DNA of 64,000 bases, from NCBI GenBank assembly GCA_030386875.1, contig CM059564.1, positions 42,180,075-42,244,074 of the forward strand. Direction: 5' to 3'. Position numbers and translations under genes: made by a program. The notes below the pieces were generated by a model, which saw only the letters and a list, made by a program, of their open reading frames with translations, did not search any database and had not been told where the DNA came from. Positions 44,767 to 56,210 of this stretch are shown here, one piece after another. Origin of the DNA: Morinoia aosen. Its lineage: Eukaryota > Arthropoda > Malacostraca > Amphipoda > Talitridae. Position 1 is the stretch's first letter. Each line of letters opens with the position of its first letter.

Positions 44767-44997
44767 CTACGTAATCGTTGGAAACATTAAAAATGAATTC
44801 CTTATCTTAAAACAAAACTTTGAACACTGAAAGTAACACCAGCGACCCAAGGCAAGGCTAGAGGAGAAGCGGACACGTTCATCTTCACACAGTCGGCATT
44901 CGATTCCAGCACAGCATCCTGGATACATCCCGGCACAGGATGCTGCTGTTGCAATGGAATAAACTTCACCCTCACATTCTACGCTTCCTTCCAACAA
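44767..44997 (-). other. Cysteine-rich open frame, unrecognised
   Basis: A 76-codon minus frame whose first two thirds are unusually rich in Cys: VECEGEVYS, SCAGMYPGCCAGIECRLCED, then RWCYFQC. The spacing includes a CC pair followed by C-x2-C, which resembles small disulfide-rich secreted peptides of arthropods. There is no signal peptide, no convincing splice acceptor, and the second half is AT-rich and loses the pattern. The plus strand here also holds repeated CAGCA/GGATGC/CCGGCACAGGATG words that could create the Cys codons by chance. It could be an exon fragment, a pseudogene or coincidence. Confidence 0.2.
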
Positions 44998-45796
44998 TTA
45001 TTTGCCAGTGTAACGAGCGGCAGATTTGCACGTCTTACGTCGACATTACCTCATTCAGAAATAGCAGAAATAAACTCCTTAAAGTAGCTTTTGACAGAAT
45101 TAAACGTGAAAAAGCTTTGAATAGACTGCCTAATTGAAAACGACAACTATTTCGTAGGAAGAATGATACGTTGAAACCACCGAGGTTCAGAGAAATACTT
45201 TGAGTGAAGGTCCTGCTAAAAGTTACTGAAGTATTGTTCAAAGAGCACTTGAAGAAACTGACGTTTCATGGCGAACGTTTGATGCACGATTTTCGTGAAG
45301 AAGGCTTTAGAAGTGTAAACTTTTATGGAGCACTGAAATCTCGACATAACGGAATCAAAAGTTTTTGTAGTCGTAAAAGGCAGTGAAAAATGTTAATTCA
45401 TCGTTTGACTCTTGGCTTGATTGAATAACTGTTGATTCACAATATCTAACAAATTGAGTCGATTATTTTGAGTTTAAGTGAAGATGAAGTTGAGATACAA
45501 GGAAGTAAATTTTGGAGACTCAGGTGACAACATTCTACAACAGACAGGAAAATAAAGAACGCTCTTCAAAGAGGCAAAAAATAAATGGGATAAAAAAGAA
45601 ATGAATTGGAACGCAGACGCTCGAGCAAGAGATCTGCATCACGGCACGCTGGCTTCAATTCAGAGCAGTGTAAATGCATTCGTTGCAGAAATGCTTAGGA
45701 TGGCCCAAAAACCTCAAACTCTGATATTCAACTGAGAGTAAAGAATCCAATTATTTCAGTGCGGCTTCCCTCATTTGAATGATTGTATCGGTGATA
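44998..45796. other. Anonymous AT-rich DNA
   Basis: Only short mirrored open frames. Nothing seen. Confidence 0.55.
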
Positions 45797-46005
45797 TATT
45801 GATTACCAATAGAAAATCATACATTGATTACTAATTCCAAATCCTACATTGATTAGCAATCTCAAATCATGCATTAATTACCAATACCAATTCATACAAT
45901 ACCAAATCATATACTTAGAGAGCCAATCCGAAATCAAACTTTGGTTACCAATTTCAAATCAACCACTGAGAACCAATCAAAAATCATACATTGGTCACCG
46001 ATACA
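45797..46005. repeat. ~29-33 bp degenerate tandem repeat, about seven units
   Basis: Variants of CATTGATTACCAATTCCAAA followed by TCATA recur, for example ATTGATTACTAATTCCAAAT, ATTGATTAGCAATCTCAAAT, TTGGTTACCAATTTCAAATC and CATTGGTCACCGAT. Confidence 0.85.
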
Positions 46006-49000
46006 AATGCGCATCAGAGTTTGTCTTTTTGCGCTCCATCCTGTGTATAAGAGCAACAGTGGAGGACAAAACCAGTCCATAGCCCTCAAGGTTGCTCTCT
46101 TTTGTTCCGTCGATGGCGTGCGCGTGCGGTGCTAACTCAGTGCCTTCACTTGACACTGCAGGCAACGGAAAATTTCTTTAACGTGTATAGCATTGCGTAT
46201 ATTTTTCAAATAAAGCCACTAAAATCCGCCACAATTTCGATGAAAAAAAGTGGTTGTGAATGTTGTACAGATGTTCGTAAATGGGGTTCCAGGTTAGGAA
46301 GAATTAATCACGCCCTTGATGTTATTGTGTCAGTTAAATGACTGGCTTCTTTCTATTCTTCACCGCTGGACAATTGCTACGTAACAACACCACGAGATCA
46401 AAATTGCTACAGCTAGCAATGTAAATTCCTTCAACACAGTTGCATTGCAGTCGAAGTCGAAGTCGTCTCAGGTATCCGGACCTATAGAAAAACAAAAACT
46501 TCTTCTCTGAAGCAACTGCTGGGACAGAGGCTGAAATTGTGAAGCAACTTCTGCGAAATGAGAGAATGAAATCGTTGTCAAAAACAGTCAAAGTCACTAT
46601 TATAAATTATACGCATAGGTCAGTTCGTGGATTTTAAGTTCATCACACTACAGACTAGTACCGTACTACCGTTGCACTGGCGGAGCAAAATCGATATTTT
46701 CCTCGAAAGTGAACCTCAATATGACAAGAATTACACACCTGTCATACAGGTTGGAGCAGAGAAGCCGAATAATTGGGCTTACGCGTCAATTATTTAACAA
46801 TGGCTCTACAGTACCCAGCCTCCCTCCCCCTTTCACAAACACGCAATGTTTCTCGCAGGAATACTCGGAATGCCGAGATGACGTGCATCGAATAATAAGC
46901 CGCAGCTTCGGCCTGGTAACCATGGAGTTTGTTCATCGCAGGAACGCCTTGGAAACTGCGCTGAGACGCTGAAATGCGCTTCAAAGTCGGGTGGAAGAAA
47001 TAGCTCTTGCTCAAATTCCAATCCTCAAGTCGTCGATGTCAAACACATTTTATAAATGGTTGTAGCAACGAGGAAAAAGTTTCATCAATGTAGCAAAAAA
47101 GCATTGTAGAAAAGTAGAAATGAGGAGTTACTCATGGAATTTGATCCAACTTATTTGAGACAATAACGATACGATTCCGTGTGTTACGTGCCTAAAAAAA
47201 TAGGACCTGGACCTAAAAACTACAAAACCTAAACCACCTAAATTTTAAACAAAACTCGACATTTTTTCCTATCGTTAGCGAAGGGCTTTGCTAATATATG
47301 TAGACATTAAAAAAATTTCACGTCATTAAATACCCGAGAAATATGACTAATAATGCATTCATTCTTTATATTATACAAAAATAGACATGGGAAATAATGA
47401 CGTTATAGGAACAAACTAAATTATTATGAGTTACATGCAATACGTGTGTTTAAAATTATCGTTAATGAAGTTTTTACCTGATCTCGAATGTAGTTATTTA
47501 CTTTTTTAGGACAGCTTTATTCCAAGAGCATGAAGTGCACAATTTCAAGCAGCTCTCAAGTACAATGAGACATTATACTCAACAAAGCTGGGCGTTCAGA
47601 ATTTTTCGAAGGAAACATGCTGAGGGATACTTAAAGGTAGACTGTGCACCCTAAAATTTACTTGCACTCCACGATGGTCACAAACCAGTCTTTATTCTTC
47701 AGTGGCTAAAGAACAGCCAGTGATACTTTATACAGACTAAGAAGGGGCCCAATGTTGCTATACCAACCTAAAAATCGGCGCAGTGTTTCCAGTGATTTTT
47801 TTGGAGTTCGGCGCAGGAACGCAAGTAAGGTCTAGTGTAGTTCGCAAGTAAGGTCTATTTAGAGCAGTTCAACGGGCCAATAGTCCTGCTTGTAACAAAG
47901 ACATATCGCAGCCGGTAAGTACACATGGTGTCGCAAAAACTACTTGCGCGCGACAGTAGCATGTACTGCCGAAAAACAAAATGGGTCAATTATGGCTACC
48001 TCTGCTGTTTTTCGCCGATCAGAGAAGTCACTGACTGACTGTTACTGATGAAATTATTTTGGTGATACGCGTAGCTACGGTACGAGGAAACTGCTGTCAA
48101 AGCGAATGTGTCTGCATGGCTGATGTATTGTTAATGCGCCGAACTGCCGCAGTTCTACCCCAATTTTCAGTAGGGTACGTAAAACTTGAAATACAACAGT
48201 TCATTTCATTCTGGGCTTTTCAACTGATTTACTAACAAGGTAAAGCAGCAGTCCTAACCTACTGTATTCAACGTACGATAGTTCGTGGCGTTACATTTTC
48301 AAGTGATATAGGCGTTACAATACTGAGGATTCAAAACTACTGCGTTTTCATTCCTAAGTTAAAGGCTGCACCTGCAGATAAAATCATCAGCTCATCACAA
48401 TTTTGCAGCGCAATAACACGGCACTAGTACACATAAACCTCATTTAACAAAGATCTATATCAATCTGGCGCAGCGAGTTTGTAACCTACACGAAGCACAC
48501 ATCGACCTGCACCCGCTCAACCACAAAGGCTGCCCTGTGTTGTTCATCAGAAGAAAGAAAGAAAAAGAAAAACAGTTTATTTCCAATAGAGATTGTTCAA
48601 AAGAACCATCATTGGTTTTTAAAATATCTTAAAGTTAATACACTTAGATGATACTTAGATGTCATCAGGCGCCAGGAGTTAAAAAACGATTCAATTACGA
48701 TCTGAAAAAATGTATTTCAAGTCACTGAGAATACGTCAACACGACACGAGACCATAGGTGAGAGGAGAAATATAATAGTTATACACGGTCGTTTATTTCT
48801 GTTGAAATATTGTTGGTGACTTAATTGTTAAAAACGGAACATTTTTAGTGAGTTTGACCTGGTATGCATACATACAAGAATAAAATTATTTGTATGAAGG
48901 TGAAATAACTAAATTATAAACGGATCTAATATTCAAAAAAAATTATTACAAAGCAAATATTGATACAATGAATTCTTTTTACTAGCAATACAATAGATTG

Positions 49001-49036
49001 CGTACACTTTTATCTTATATTATTATATAATTATTA
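46006..49036. other. Anonymous DNA; possible LINE 3' end at 48548-48720
   Basis: No gene-like frame. On the minus strand, CTCTATTGGAAATAAACTG followed by TTTTTC and TTTC repeats (48595-48548) looks like a retroelement 3' end, with a polyadenylation-like AATAAA and a simple tail. No upstream coding sequence supports it. 46441-46464 has a short GTCGAA repeat. Confidence 0.4.
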
Positions 49037-49137
49037 TATAAGAGAGTTTTAGCCTCCCTTAACCACGACAAAGATGTTCTATGAGAGGAAGGAGGAAGGC
49101 ACCATTTAGTATGGAGTTGAGGGAACGCGGAATCTAT
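49037..49137 (-). mobile_element. Family A, copy 7 (3' end only)
   Basis: Nearly identical to the first 100 bp of copy 1 (GTTTTAGCCTCCCTTAA, CACGACAAAGATGTTCTA, GAGGAAGGAGGAAGGCACCA, TTTAGTATGGAGTTGAGGGA, ACGCGGAATCTAT), then an abrupt end at 49137. An AT-rich (ATT)n-like stretch lies directly to its left, as in copy 1. Loss of the opposite end with retention of this end and its tail is the 5'-truncation pattern of LINE-type insertion. Confidence 0.85.
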
Positions 49138-52100
49138 TTTATGTCATATTATTCAGTTTCAGTTTAATCTATTCTATTACCTACTTTTAACGAATTTATA
49201 ATGAGTGAAGTGCGTCGCTATCCTATAGACACTCTGATCATATTAATCGCAGTTGAATTTTGCCAGGTTCTTCGGTACCCGCAACAGTGACCTCGAGGAC
49301 AATTTACTGTTGAACTACTATGACAAAAATTTGCCCGCTTCCGATGGATAAATGATATTCAAAGCTTTATCAATAACCTCTTGCGGATGTAATCGGCAGG
49401 CAAGGAGATCAAACTTGACTTCACCAGCCTTGGAAATGGAATCTAAATCAAATTCTGTTTGTTAATGAACATGGACTACAAATCGTCTCCATCATTGAAT
49501 AGGAGTAAGGAGACGATATCTCTGGAAAAACAACACATTTTTGTAGAAAACCTCGTGAAACGAAAAGAAAAGAAAAGAAAACAATTTAAGCTTCTGTTTA
49601 ACTGACGTTCCGTTATCACTTGGAATGGTGACTTTTTGAAATTTGATTGAACGTTACTATTAGCTCTTACAATATTTTTCGAAAGGTCAGTGCAAATAAA
49701 CTGTGTAAAAATCTGAAAAATATCGCAGAATCATCCCAGTGCCATGCCTGAGGGAAGAAGCGATCGTGAATGTTGTAATAACAAGAAAAAGTTTGGCTAT
49801 AATCGCGTAAGGTCTCCGAGTTGAAGTGTTCTTTTGGTTCGTTTTCAAACTTGGGTGGCAGAACGAGTCGGCTGTGGCGGAGTAAGAACGTAAACACACT
49901 CGCTAAAAAATTCTTCTACTGCAGATAAAGGAATTCCGAGCCTGAAACATGCCATTAGGAAATCACGTTTTATTCGCTAAGTTGCCGGCACAAGAGAATG
50001 CGAGACAACGAAGTGCACACACACTACGGCGTTTCACAGAAACGCCGTACAAAAAATGAGTCAAAAAACAAGGCAAAAGCATGCGACGGCGCTCGGGTTG
50101 AAGTCGGCCACAGGTCGAGCATCAAAACAGGAAAATAAGGCAGGAACCAAGAAAAGAAAGCCCATGCAATAAAACTAAACCCGCTACACCTATTCAAACA
50201 TGGTGTCCTGCTGTAAACTTTACGGAGGGTCGCTCGAGATATCCCTAACGCAAAGGGTCAAGAAGGCGGTCAAAAGACACTTCAAGGGGTATTCTTCTGC
50301 AGGATGTCCGAAGCTGACGGAGCAGAAGCAGCCCTCCACGACTACTTAATACGTTCGTCGCGTCTTGGATCATATGTGTTTCAATCGGTAAATTTCTAAT
50401 TCACGTTCTGATACAAATGAATGACATTTCATGTTTCGAGGCCTTTTTAATGAATAACTGTTATCATACGAGGTGAAATGTTGCCGTTGAATTGTGTTTT
50501 CCGATTTTTGGGAAGGATAAAAATTTATTCGAGTAATAAATTCAATTTCCCGATTCTGTTACAACACAACCAAATCAACCCATAACAACTGTGGAAACGC
50601 GGTAAATGTATTAATAGAAGCACAACTGATCTGATGCATGGCAAGCATTCCAGTGCCGCTTCCATGTTAGGCATAGCCGACGAATTTTGTTAATGTGAAT
50701 GGGGTATTGCACATGGGAGTTGGCCTCTGAAGTGATTATATGTATACAACAGAAGTTGAGAATAAATTTCTAATAAATTTTCGTGAATAGGAAGAATTGC
50801 ACATACCTGAATTTAAAAGAACACCAAAAATAATTGGTATGATAGAGTTTCGATTTAGGCTTTCATACACACAAGTTTATCTCATAAAATACGCAACAAT
50901 TTTGCGACTTAAACCCGATTCCCTAAATTTAAAAAAAGAAGAGTCTACAACAAATAACGGCAAGGATTCGAAAAGAATAATCCATTAACGTAAGCCCCAA
51001 AATGTGCATTGAACGCTCATTCTTCAACTTTTTTCGTCAAGTATTTTGCGAGGGCCTCCATGAACACTACGAGACAGCTGGAAATAAGGATACGAGCCTA
51101 AGAAAATTCCCAACTTCAGTCGAAAGAAGAGGAGCATCCATAGACAACCGCACGAGCCTTTAGATTTAATTTCACGCCCGGCCTCGTACAAGCGAAACGC
51201 ACGGCCGGCATGATGCGCAATACAGACGAGCTGCAGGCACTGGTCACACAAACAGCTCTGATTGTATTTGATTCCTTGATTGCAATAATTATGAAAGAAT
51301 TTTGCATCATTATGATGTAATTATACCCATACATGTAAACAAAAACGCCGTAAAACAATCATGCATAGCTTAGTTCAGAAATTTGACCTGATTGAGCAAA
51401 ATCAACGGGATTTTTGGATTCAGCACATTAAAATTGTCCTCACTAAGTTAAAAAACTCAGACAATGTTGTTGTTGTTGTTTATGTCCAGTTAATGTTTTT
51501 CTTATATTGAGCCAAAGTTCCTGTTTGATGAGTTTAAAAAGTGACGAAAATGCACTTCAGCGAGATGAAAAGAGAGGCGCTGAAGTATGCAGATGAAGTA
51601 CGTACTAACTAGTCCCGCAGTTAGTTTGACGAAATGAAAATATTTAAATGCAATGAAAAGGCCTTAAATAAAAGTACAAAACAATGCTCAGAACACTCTC
51701 CAGCTGAAAATATTACACATTCGACGGTAAACTGCAAAGGACATTATTTTAAGCAGCAGTAATCCTAAAGGGACGCTGAAAAGGACAGATACTATTAAAG
51801 CCCTCTTATTTAATTCAAGAAATCAAGCAGATTCCCACAGCAGCGCAAGTCCTCAAAACGTGTTCGAGACCTACTTTCCTTAACAGCACTGAATGGTCGA
51901 GTTTGATCGAATATCATAGAAAATAACGGGTTTTAATATTTTCATCGGCAAAAAATCAAGGTACCAAAATTCAGGACACTGACGTTTCCAGACAGCGTTA
52001 GCTTACCAAGCCGGTTGCAACATTAGCTGAGAGCGATCATCTAATCTGACGGACCCAAATTCGAATGATTTGAGCGCGAATCTTCCCCTAGTATATGCTG

Positions 52101-52703
52101 CTCGTCAATAGAAAAACAGTAGGGAGCTCCTCTGGGCACGCTGGAAGCTGAATGATGTATGCCCAACTTGACCTACTTGGAAGCCTGAGCTGCAAACCCG
52201 CGCAAATTAAAAGATATCAGAGAAGCGCTTCTGGCTCGTATTCAAACTAAGAGCCGTAACAATGTGCGCAAAAAATGCAACACAGAATAATTCTTTAGGA
52301 AGCACGCATGCGAATGAGTAGAGACGCTAGGTAAAAAGTAAAACGCGGCAGGCTGGTAAGACTCCCGTTATCAGCAAGAAGGCGGAATGATGATCACGTC
52401 TTGGGAGAAATTACGGAGAGGCCGGGATGCTCGAGCGGATTATCTGCGCCGAGCCCTAAGGAAAACTTATCTAGACATGCAAGGCATGAACACCGAATAG
52501 AATTTCAACACGGAAATGAAACGAGTCTTACAGTTAGCTAAACCGACAAAGTAATTGAGCACGGCAATGTATTTAAAGAACTATACTGAGGCACGGGAAC
52601 GATTTTCTTCGCTTAGCTTCCACGAACATCGACCAAGGAATAGCAGGGGTAAGAACATGAAATCGTTACGTAGGGAAGAAAATGATGTGGTTCTAATGAA
52701 GAA
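49138..52703. other. Anonymous DNA with minor repeats
   Basis: AAAAG microsatellite at about 49561-49585; (GTT)n at about 51464-51480. A perfect 11-bp hairpin is listed separately. Minus open frames at 49899-49667 and 51358-51024 are unrecognised. 50160-50400 is GC-balanced without a clear frame. Confidence 0.45.
50025..50049. other. Perfect 11-bp hairpin
   Basis: TACGGCGTTTC, ACA loop, GAAACGCCGTA. GC-rich for this region and too short for a microRNA precursor. Function unknown. Confidence 0.6.
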
Positions 52704-52832
52704 AGTGATATATGATATAAATGATATATGATATGAAGGATAATATGATATAAAGGAAATGTGATATAAAGGATATACGATGTAATGATATACAACACAA
52801 ATGATATATGATATAAATGGTATATGATAGCG
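52704..52832. repeat. AT-rich short tandem repeat, 11-14 bp period
   Basis: Irregular ATGATATAAATG/ATGATATATG/AAGGATAATATGATATAAAGG words, about ten units. Confidence 0.8.
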
Positions 52833-52842
52833 TTATTAGATA

Positions 52843-52945
52843 TGACCACAACAAAAGCTTTCTAAAACGAGGAAGAAATCAGGCACCATTCAGTGTAGAC
52901 TTCAGGGACTGGGGCATCTAAGCACAAGATATGTTCCTACGCAAT
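52843..52945 (-). mobile_element. Family A, copy 8 (3' end only)
   Basis: Matches copy 9: CAAAAGCTTTCTAAAACGAG, TCAGGCACCATTCAGTGTAG, ACTTCAGGGACTGGGGCATC and GATATGTTCCTACGCA, then ends. Truncated on the same side as copy 7. Confidence 0.7.
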
Positions 52946-54596
52946 TAATTTAAAAATTAAATCGGTACATAATTAAATTTACTTCAGCAGAAAAATCTCG
53001 CTAATGATCTCATCAGACGTGACTGCCCGCATTGACAGGCAGAAAACAGCAAAAAAAAATCAGAGCTTACACAAGCTCTGCTCATTAAAACAAAATTGTC
53101 AGTAGCAACTACATTCTTCCAGGAAAGTGAATCTTCATGAATTAAAACGTATGTAAGAATAATGTTAATGTAATCATTACTTTGGATTGGATTAACTTTT
53201 AGATTAACCTATGAGATTAATTCACTGTTGTTCTAACGTTAATTTAACCTAATGCTTATAATAATGAAAGAGATTAACTCCCTGTTGATTATTAAGTAAA
53301 TGTAAACATGAGAATGAAAGCACAGTTCATGATGTTATACGAAAATATCCCGCAGAAATATATATTAATACACGTAGCATATTTAGACTGAAACATTTCA
53401 TGCACACACACATGAAAATGTAAACGTAGTTAAAGGAACTGCGAGATAGTTTTGAAAATGCTTAAAAAATTAATTGATTTTCAAAGTCATGTTCATCACA
53501 GCAAAAACCATCTTCAAGAAAAAGACAAAAGAAAAACAGCTGGCGTTGTTCATTTACCAACAAAAGTCGCTCCTCAGACGCAAGGCCAGTCGATATCATT
53601 TTTGAAATGTTAGGCGCTGATCATTACGATTGCAATTGAAAGTCGTGAGTGCCGTCACAGCAGCAGACGGTGTTGGCTTATGCAAGGCTCCGAGCAATGG
53701 TAACTAAATTAACCCAGGCACACGCCCTCGACGCGACAACATCGGGAAGCCCGATGGCAATCATAAAAAGCAGGGCGCGATGACAAGCGCAGAAATGGAG
53801 ACGGGCATCACTGCAAATTATTCCCCGGGGCAAGCCTCGCAAACATAAAGAAAGCGCACAGCAATCGCACTCCCTCAGTACAAATCAAAATTGTGAATTA
53901 TGAAGCTATAAAAGCTTACGAGAGGCAGCGGTCGGCGAGAGACGTAGGTGTCATGGATGTCGCATGAAGATGACCGGGTATTATAGCTACTGTTGGCAGG
54001 ACAGCGCTGCAGTTCTATCCCGTAGAAGAAACAAGGTAGGGCAAACCAGTCTTTTTCGTTGACCGTGTTGCAATGCTGACTGACAACGAGCCAATAGCTG
54101 CGCTCATATTGCATCTGACAACACTGCTCGCCCCAAATCTGGCACCACTGTTGGCCTAACGACATGTCGCAATGGTGACGTCATCGAGTTTGTTTCAAAT
54201 GAAGCCTTCCTACTGGCTAGCCGAACAAGAGGAGGTATATTTTTCCCCATAGAAATGACTACCTAGTTTCCTCTGCCGTAGTTCAATAGGAAATGCAAAG
54301 AACGAGTTAAGCCTTTCAAGCCTCAGTGGACTTTTCGGTCCACTTTTGAAAATAGCCTCAATATGTTGTATTTCCCATTAAATTTGTTCCCTGGTGTGTG
54401 CGTAGGAGTTCACTGGCGAGTGGCAGCTCATTCCTCGCTCTAATGTCGGTCACTACCTTATGCCAAAGTAAGTTTGATGATTGTAATAACGATAAAATGA
54501 ATAGAAAATGCTGATTTCAAAGGGTCAAGCGCTCCTTTGTTCAGGAAATGTATGTAATAAGGTGCAGATTTTGCGTACTGCGAGACAGGAAGCGGC
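52946..54596. other. Anonymous DNA with a GC-balanced island (53560-53850)
   Basis: The island has no useful open frame and resembles conserved non-coding sequence. GATTAA/TTAACCTA words repeat loosely at 53185-53280. A 7-bp hairpin AGTGGAC-TTTTCG-GTCCACT lies near 54335-54354. Minus open frame 54165-53875 (96 codons) is not recognised. Confidence 0.4.
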
Positions 54597-54779
54597 TTGG
54601 CACCAAAATTTTTGCCATCAGAATCACCGCACGTTGGGTTATCCAAGCAAAAAAATGGTTTTGGCACCAAAATTTTTGCCATCAGAATCACCGGACGTTG
54701 TCAGAATTGTGGGTCATCCCAGCGAAAAAACGGTTTTGGCCCCAAAATTTTTTTCATCAGAACGGTGAGTCATCCTAGC
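54597..54779 (+). repeat. 64-74 bp tandem repeat, about 2.6 units
   Basis: Units start TTGGCACCAAAATTTTTGCC at 54597 and 54661, and TTGGCCCCAAAATTTTTTTC at 54735. Each continues ATCAGAAtCACCGgACGTT, with GGGTCATCCcAGCaAAAAAa(t/c)GGTT before the next. Three plus frames are open across it, with no recognisable protein. Confidence 0.85.
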
Positions 54780-55854
54780 CCAAATCCGATTTCTGCACGT
54801 GTAGTTTTGGGTCTTCAGCATCACTGAACAGAAGCGGTACTCCGCAAAAATATTCTCGGCGCTGGGCGATGAAAGGGACATAAAAGACTAGAATATTTCA
54901 ACTTGAATGATGCTTCTGGTTTCAGTTTGCAGCGGAACGGTGAACTATTCACACAGATTTCCAGCGTCGCGAGGGCTTCAACCAATACTAGAATTTCTAG
55001 CGTGTATCAAAAGCTTTCAGATAGAAGTGTTCGCTCGGCCAGTTTTCTACGAGACTCGCATCCGCGTGATTTAGAGACGTATAGTTCAGACTACACATTA
55101 AACCGTATCAAAAGCGTAGACAATTGGGGCCCACAAGTAGCTATACTCAAATATGACCATTGTACAAGGCTTAAGAAACAATCTACTACTGTACTGCTTG
55201 GGGTAGGTAAATTATTTAAATATCTTTTTCTTTTGAGATCAGTTAAAATGCACGGCTGTGTGTCGGGACTTGTTAAGTTTAAGCATAGAAGTTCGTCGAG
55301 GTCACCAAAAGCAGCATCTTCAAGCAACGAAAATTCATTAATTAATTAGATGAATACAGCATCAAAGACACCTGCAGGACGCCGGGCTAATGACACGCCA
55401 AATGGCCTCGAGAAGAAAGGGACGCACAAGACGCAGCGTGATTGAAAATTTTCCCTGCGCCGGTTTTCTGCCAACAAGCTCTGCCATTTTCTTTCGTTAA
55501 TTGCTGTAGTCTCTTGCATAAAAATTTTATCGATCAAATGTGATGACTAGGACATATATCATGGACCTGTCAGTCTGCTGTTCTTAAAATTTGACTTATA
55601 ACAAGTAATAAAAATTTGACGTTAAAATAGAGAAGCATTTTCTTAAAATGCACAAAAACAATGTCAAAACTGGTGTTAAAAATATATGTTCTAAATGCGT
55701 CCTACGTACGCATTTTTATCAAAGTTACGCTCTAATTTGAGTGCGTTAACGAGTCAAAACTCGGAAAAGAGACCGACTTAATAGTCCCTCGTCTGACGCA
55801 TTTTAGAATTTCCTCGATTCAACAGGAGGTAGAATGACGTAGATGATAGTTTCA
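54780..55854. other. Anonymous DNA with a 148-codon open frame
   Basis: Plus frame 54903-55349 encodes an Arg/Ser-rich, hydrophilic sequence (for example YQKLSDRSVRSASFLRDSHP) with no recognised domain. It follows a TTTCAG-like acceptor only within its own 5' part (GGTTTCAG at about 54919). It is too long to ignore but has no supporting evidence. Confidence 0.25.
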
Positions 55855-56210
55855 TTAGACAAGATAAGTTATTTTAAGTCCTCTTAACCACTGCAAAGGC
55901 TTTTAAAAAGAGGAAGGAGAAAGGCACCATTTAGAATGGACTTCAGGGAATGGGGCATCTATTCATAATTGATGTGTTCTCACACAAGACCCCTCTCCAT
56001 AGAAACAGAAAGTTAAAAAAAAAGTTTATCAAATAAGATAAAAGTTGAAGAAGAAAGGAGTAGGCGCTAAAAAAGTAGGTGCTAACAGTGAACCGAAAAA
56101 AGATGGTCCGTAACAAAACAAAACCCATTTAATTTCATTTAGTAGGTACACCTATCTAACGTTCAGCTAGGAACCTCACATTTTCCCCCTGGAAGTGCTA
56201 ATTTTTTTCA
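55855..56210 (-). mobile_element. Family A, copy 9 (long subfamily)
   Basis: Landmarks: AGAGGAAGGAGAAAGGCACC, ATTTAGAATGGACTTCAGGG, TGATGTGTTCTCACACAAGA, CATAGAAACAGAAAGTTAAA, AAAGTTGAAGAAGAAAGGAG, AACAGTGAACCGAAAAAAGA and CACCTATCTAACGTTCAGCT. It contains a small internal duplication of GTAGGCGCTAAAAA/GTAGGTGCTAACAG. Confidence 0.8.

Noticed and set aside
50025..50049. Rho-independent terminator
   Set aside because: The hairpin is followed by A-rich rather than T-rich sequence, and this is a eukaryotic genome.
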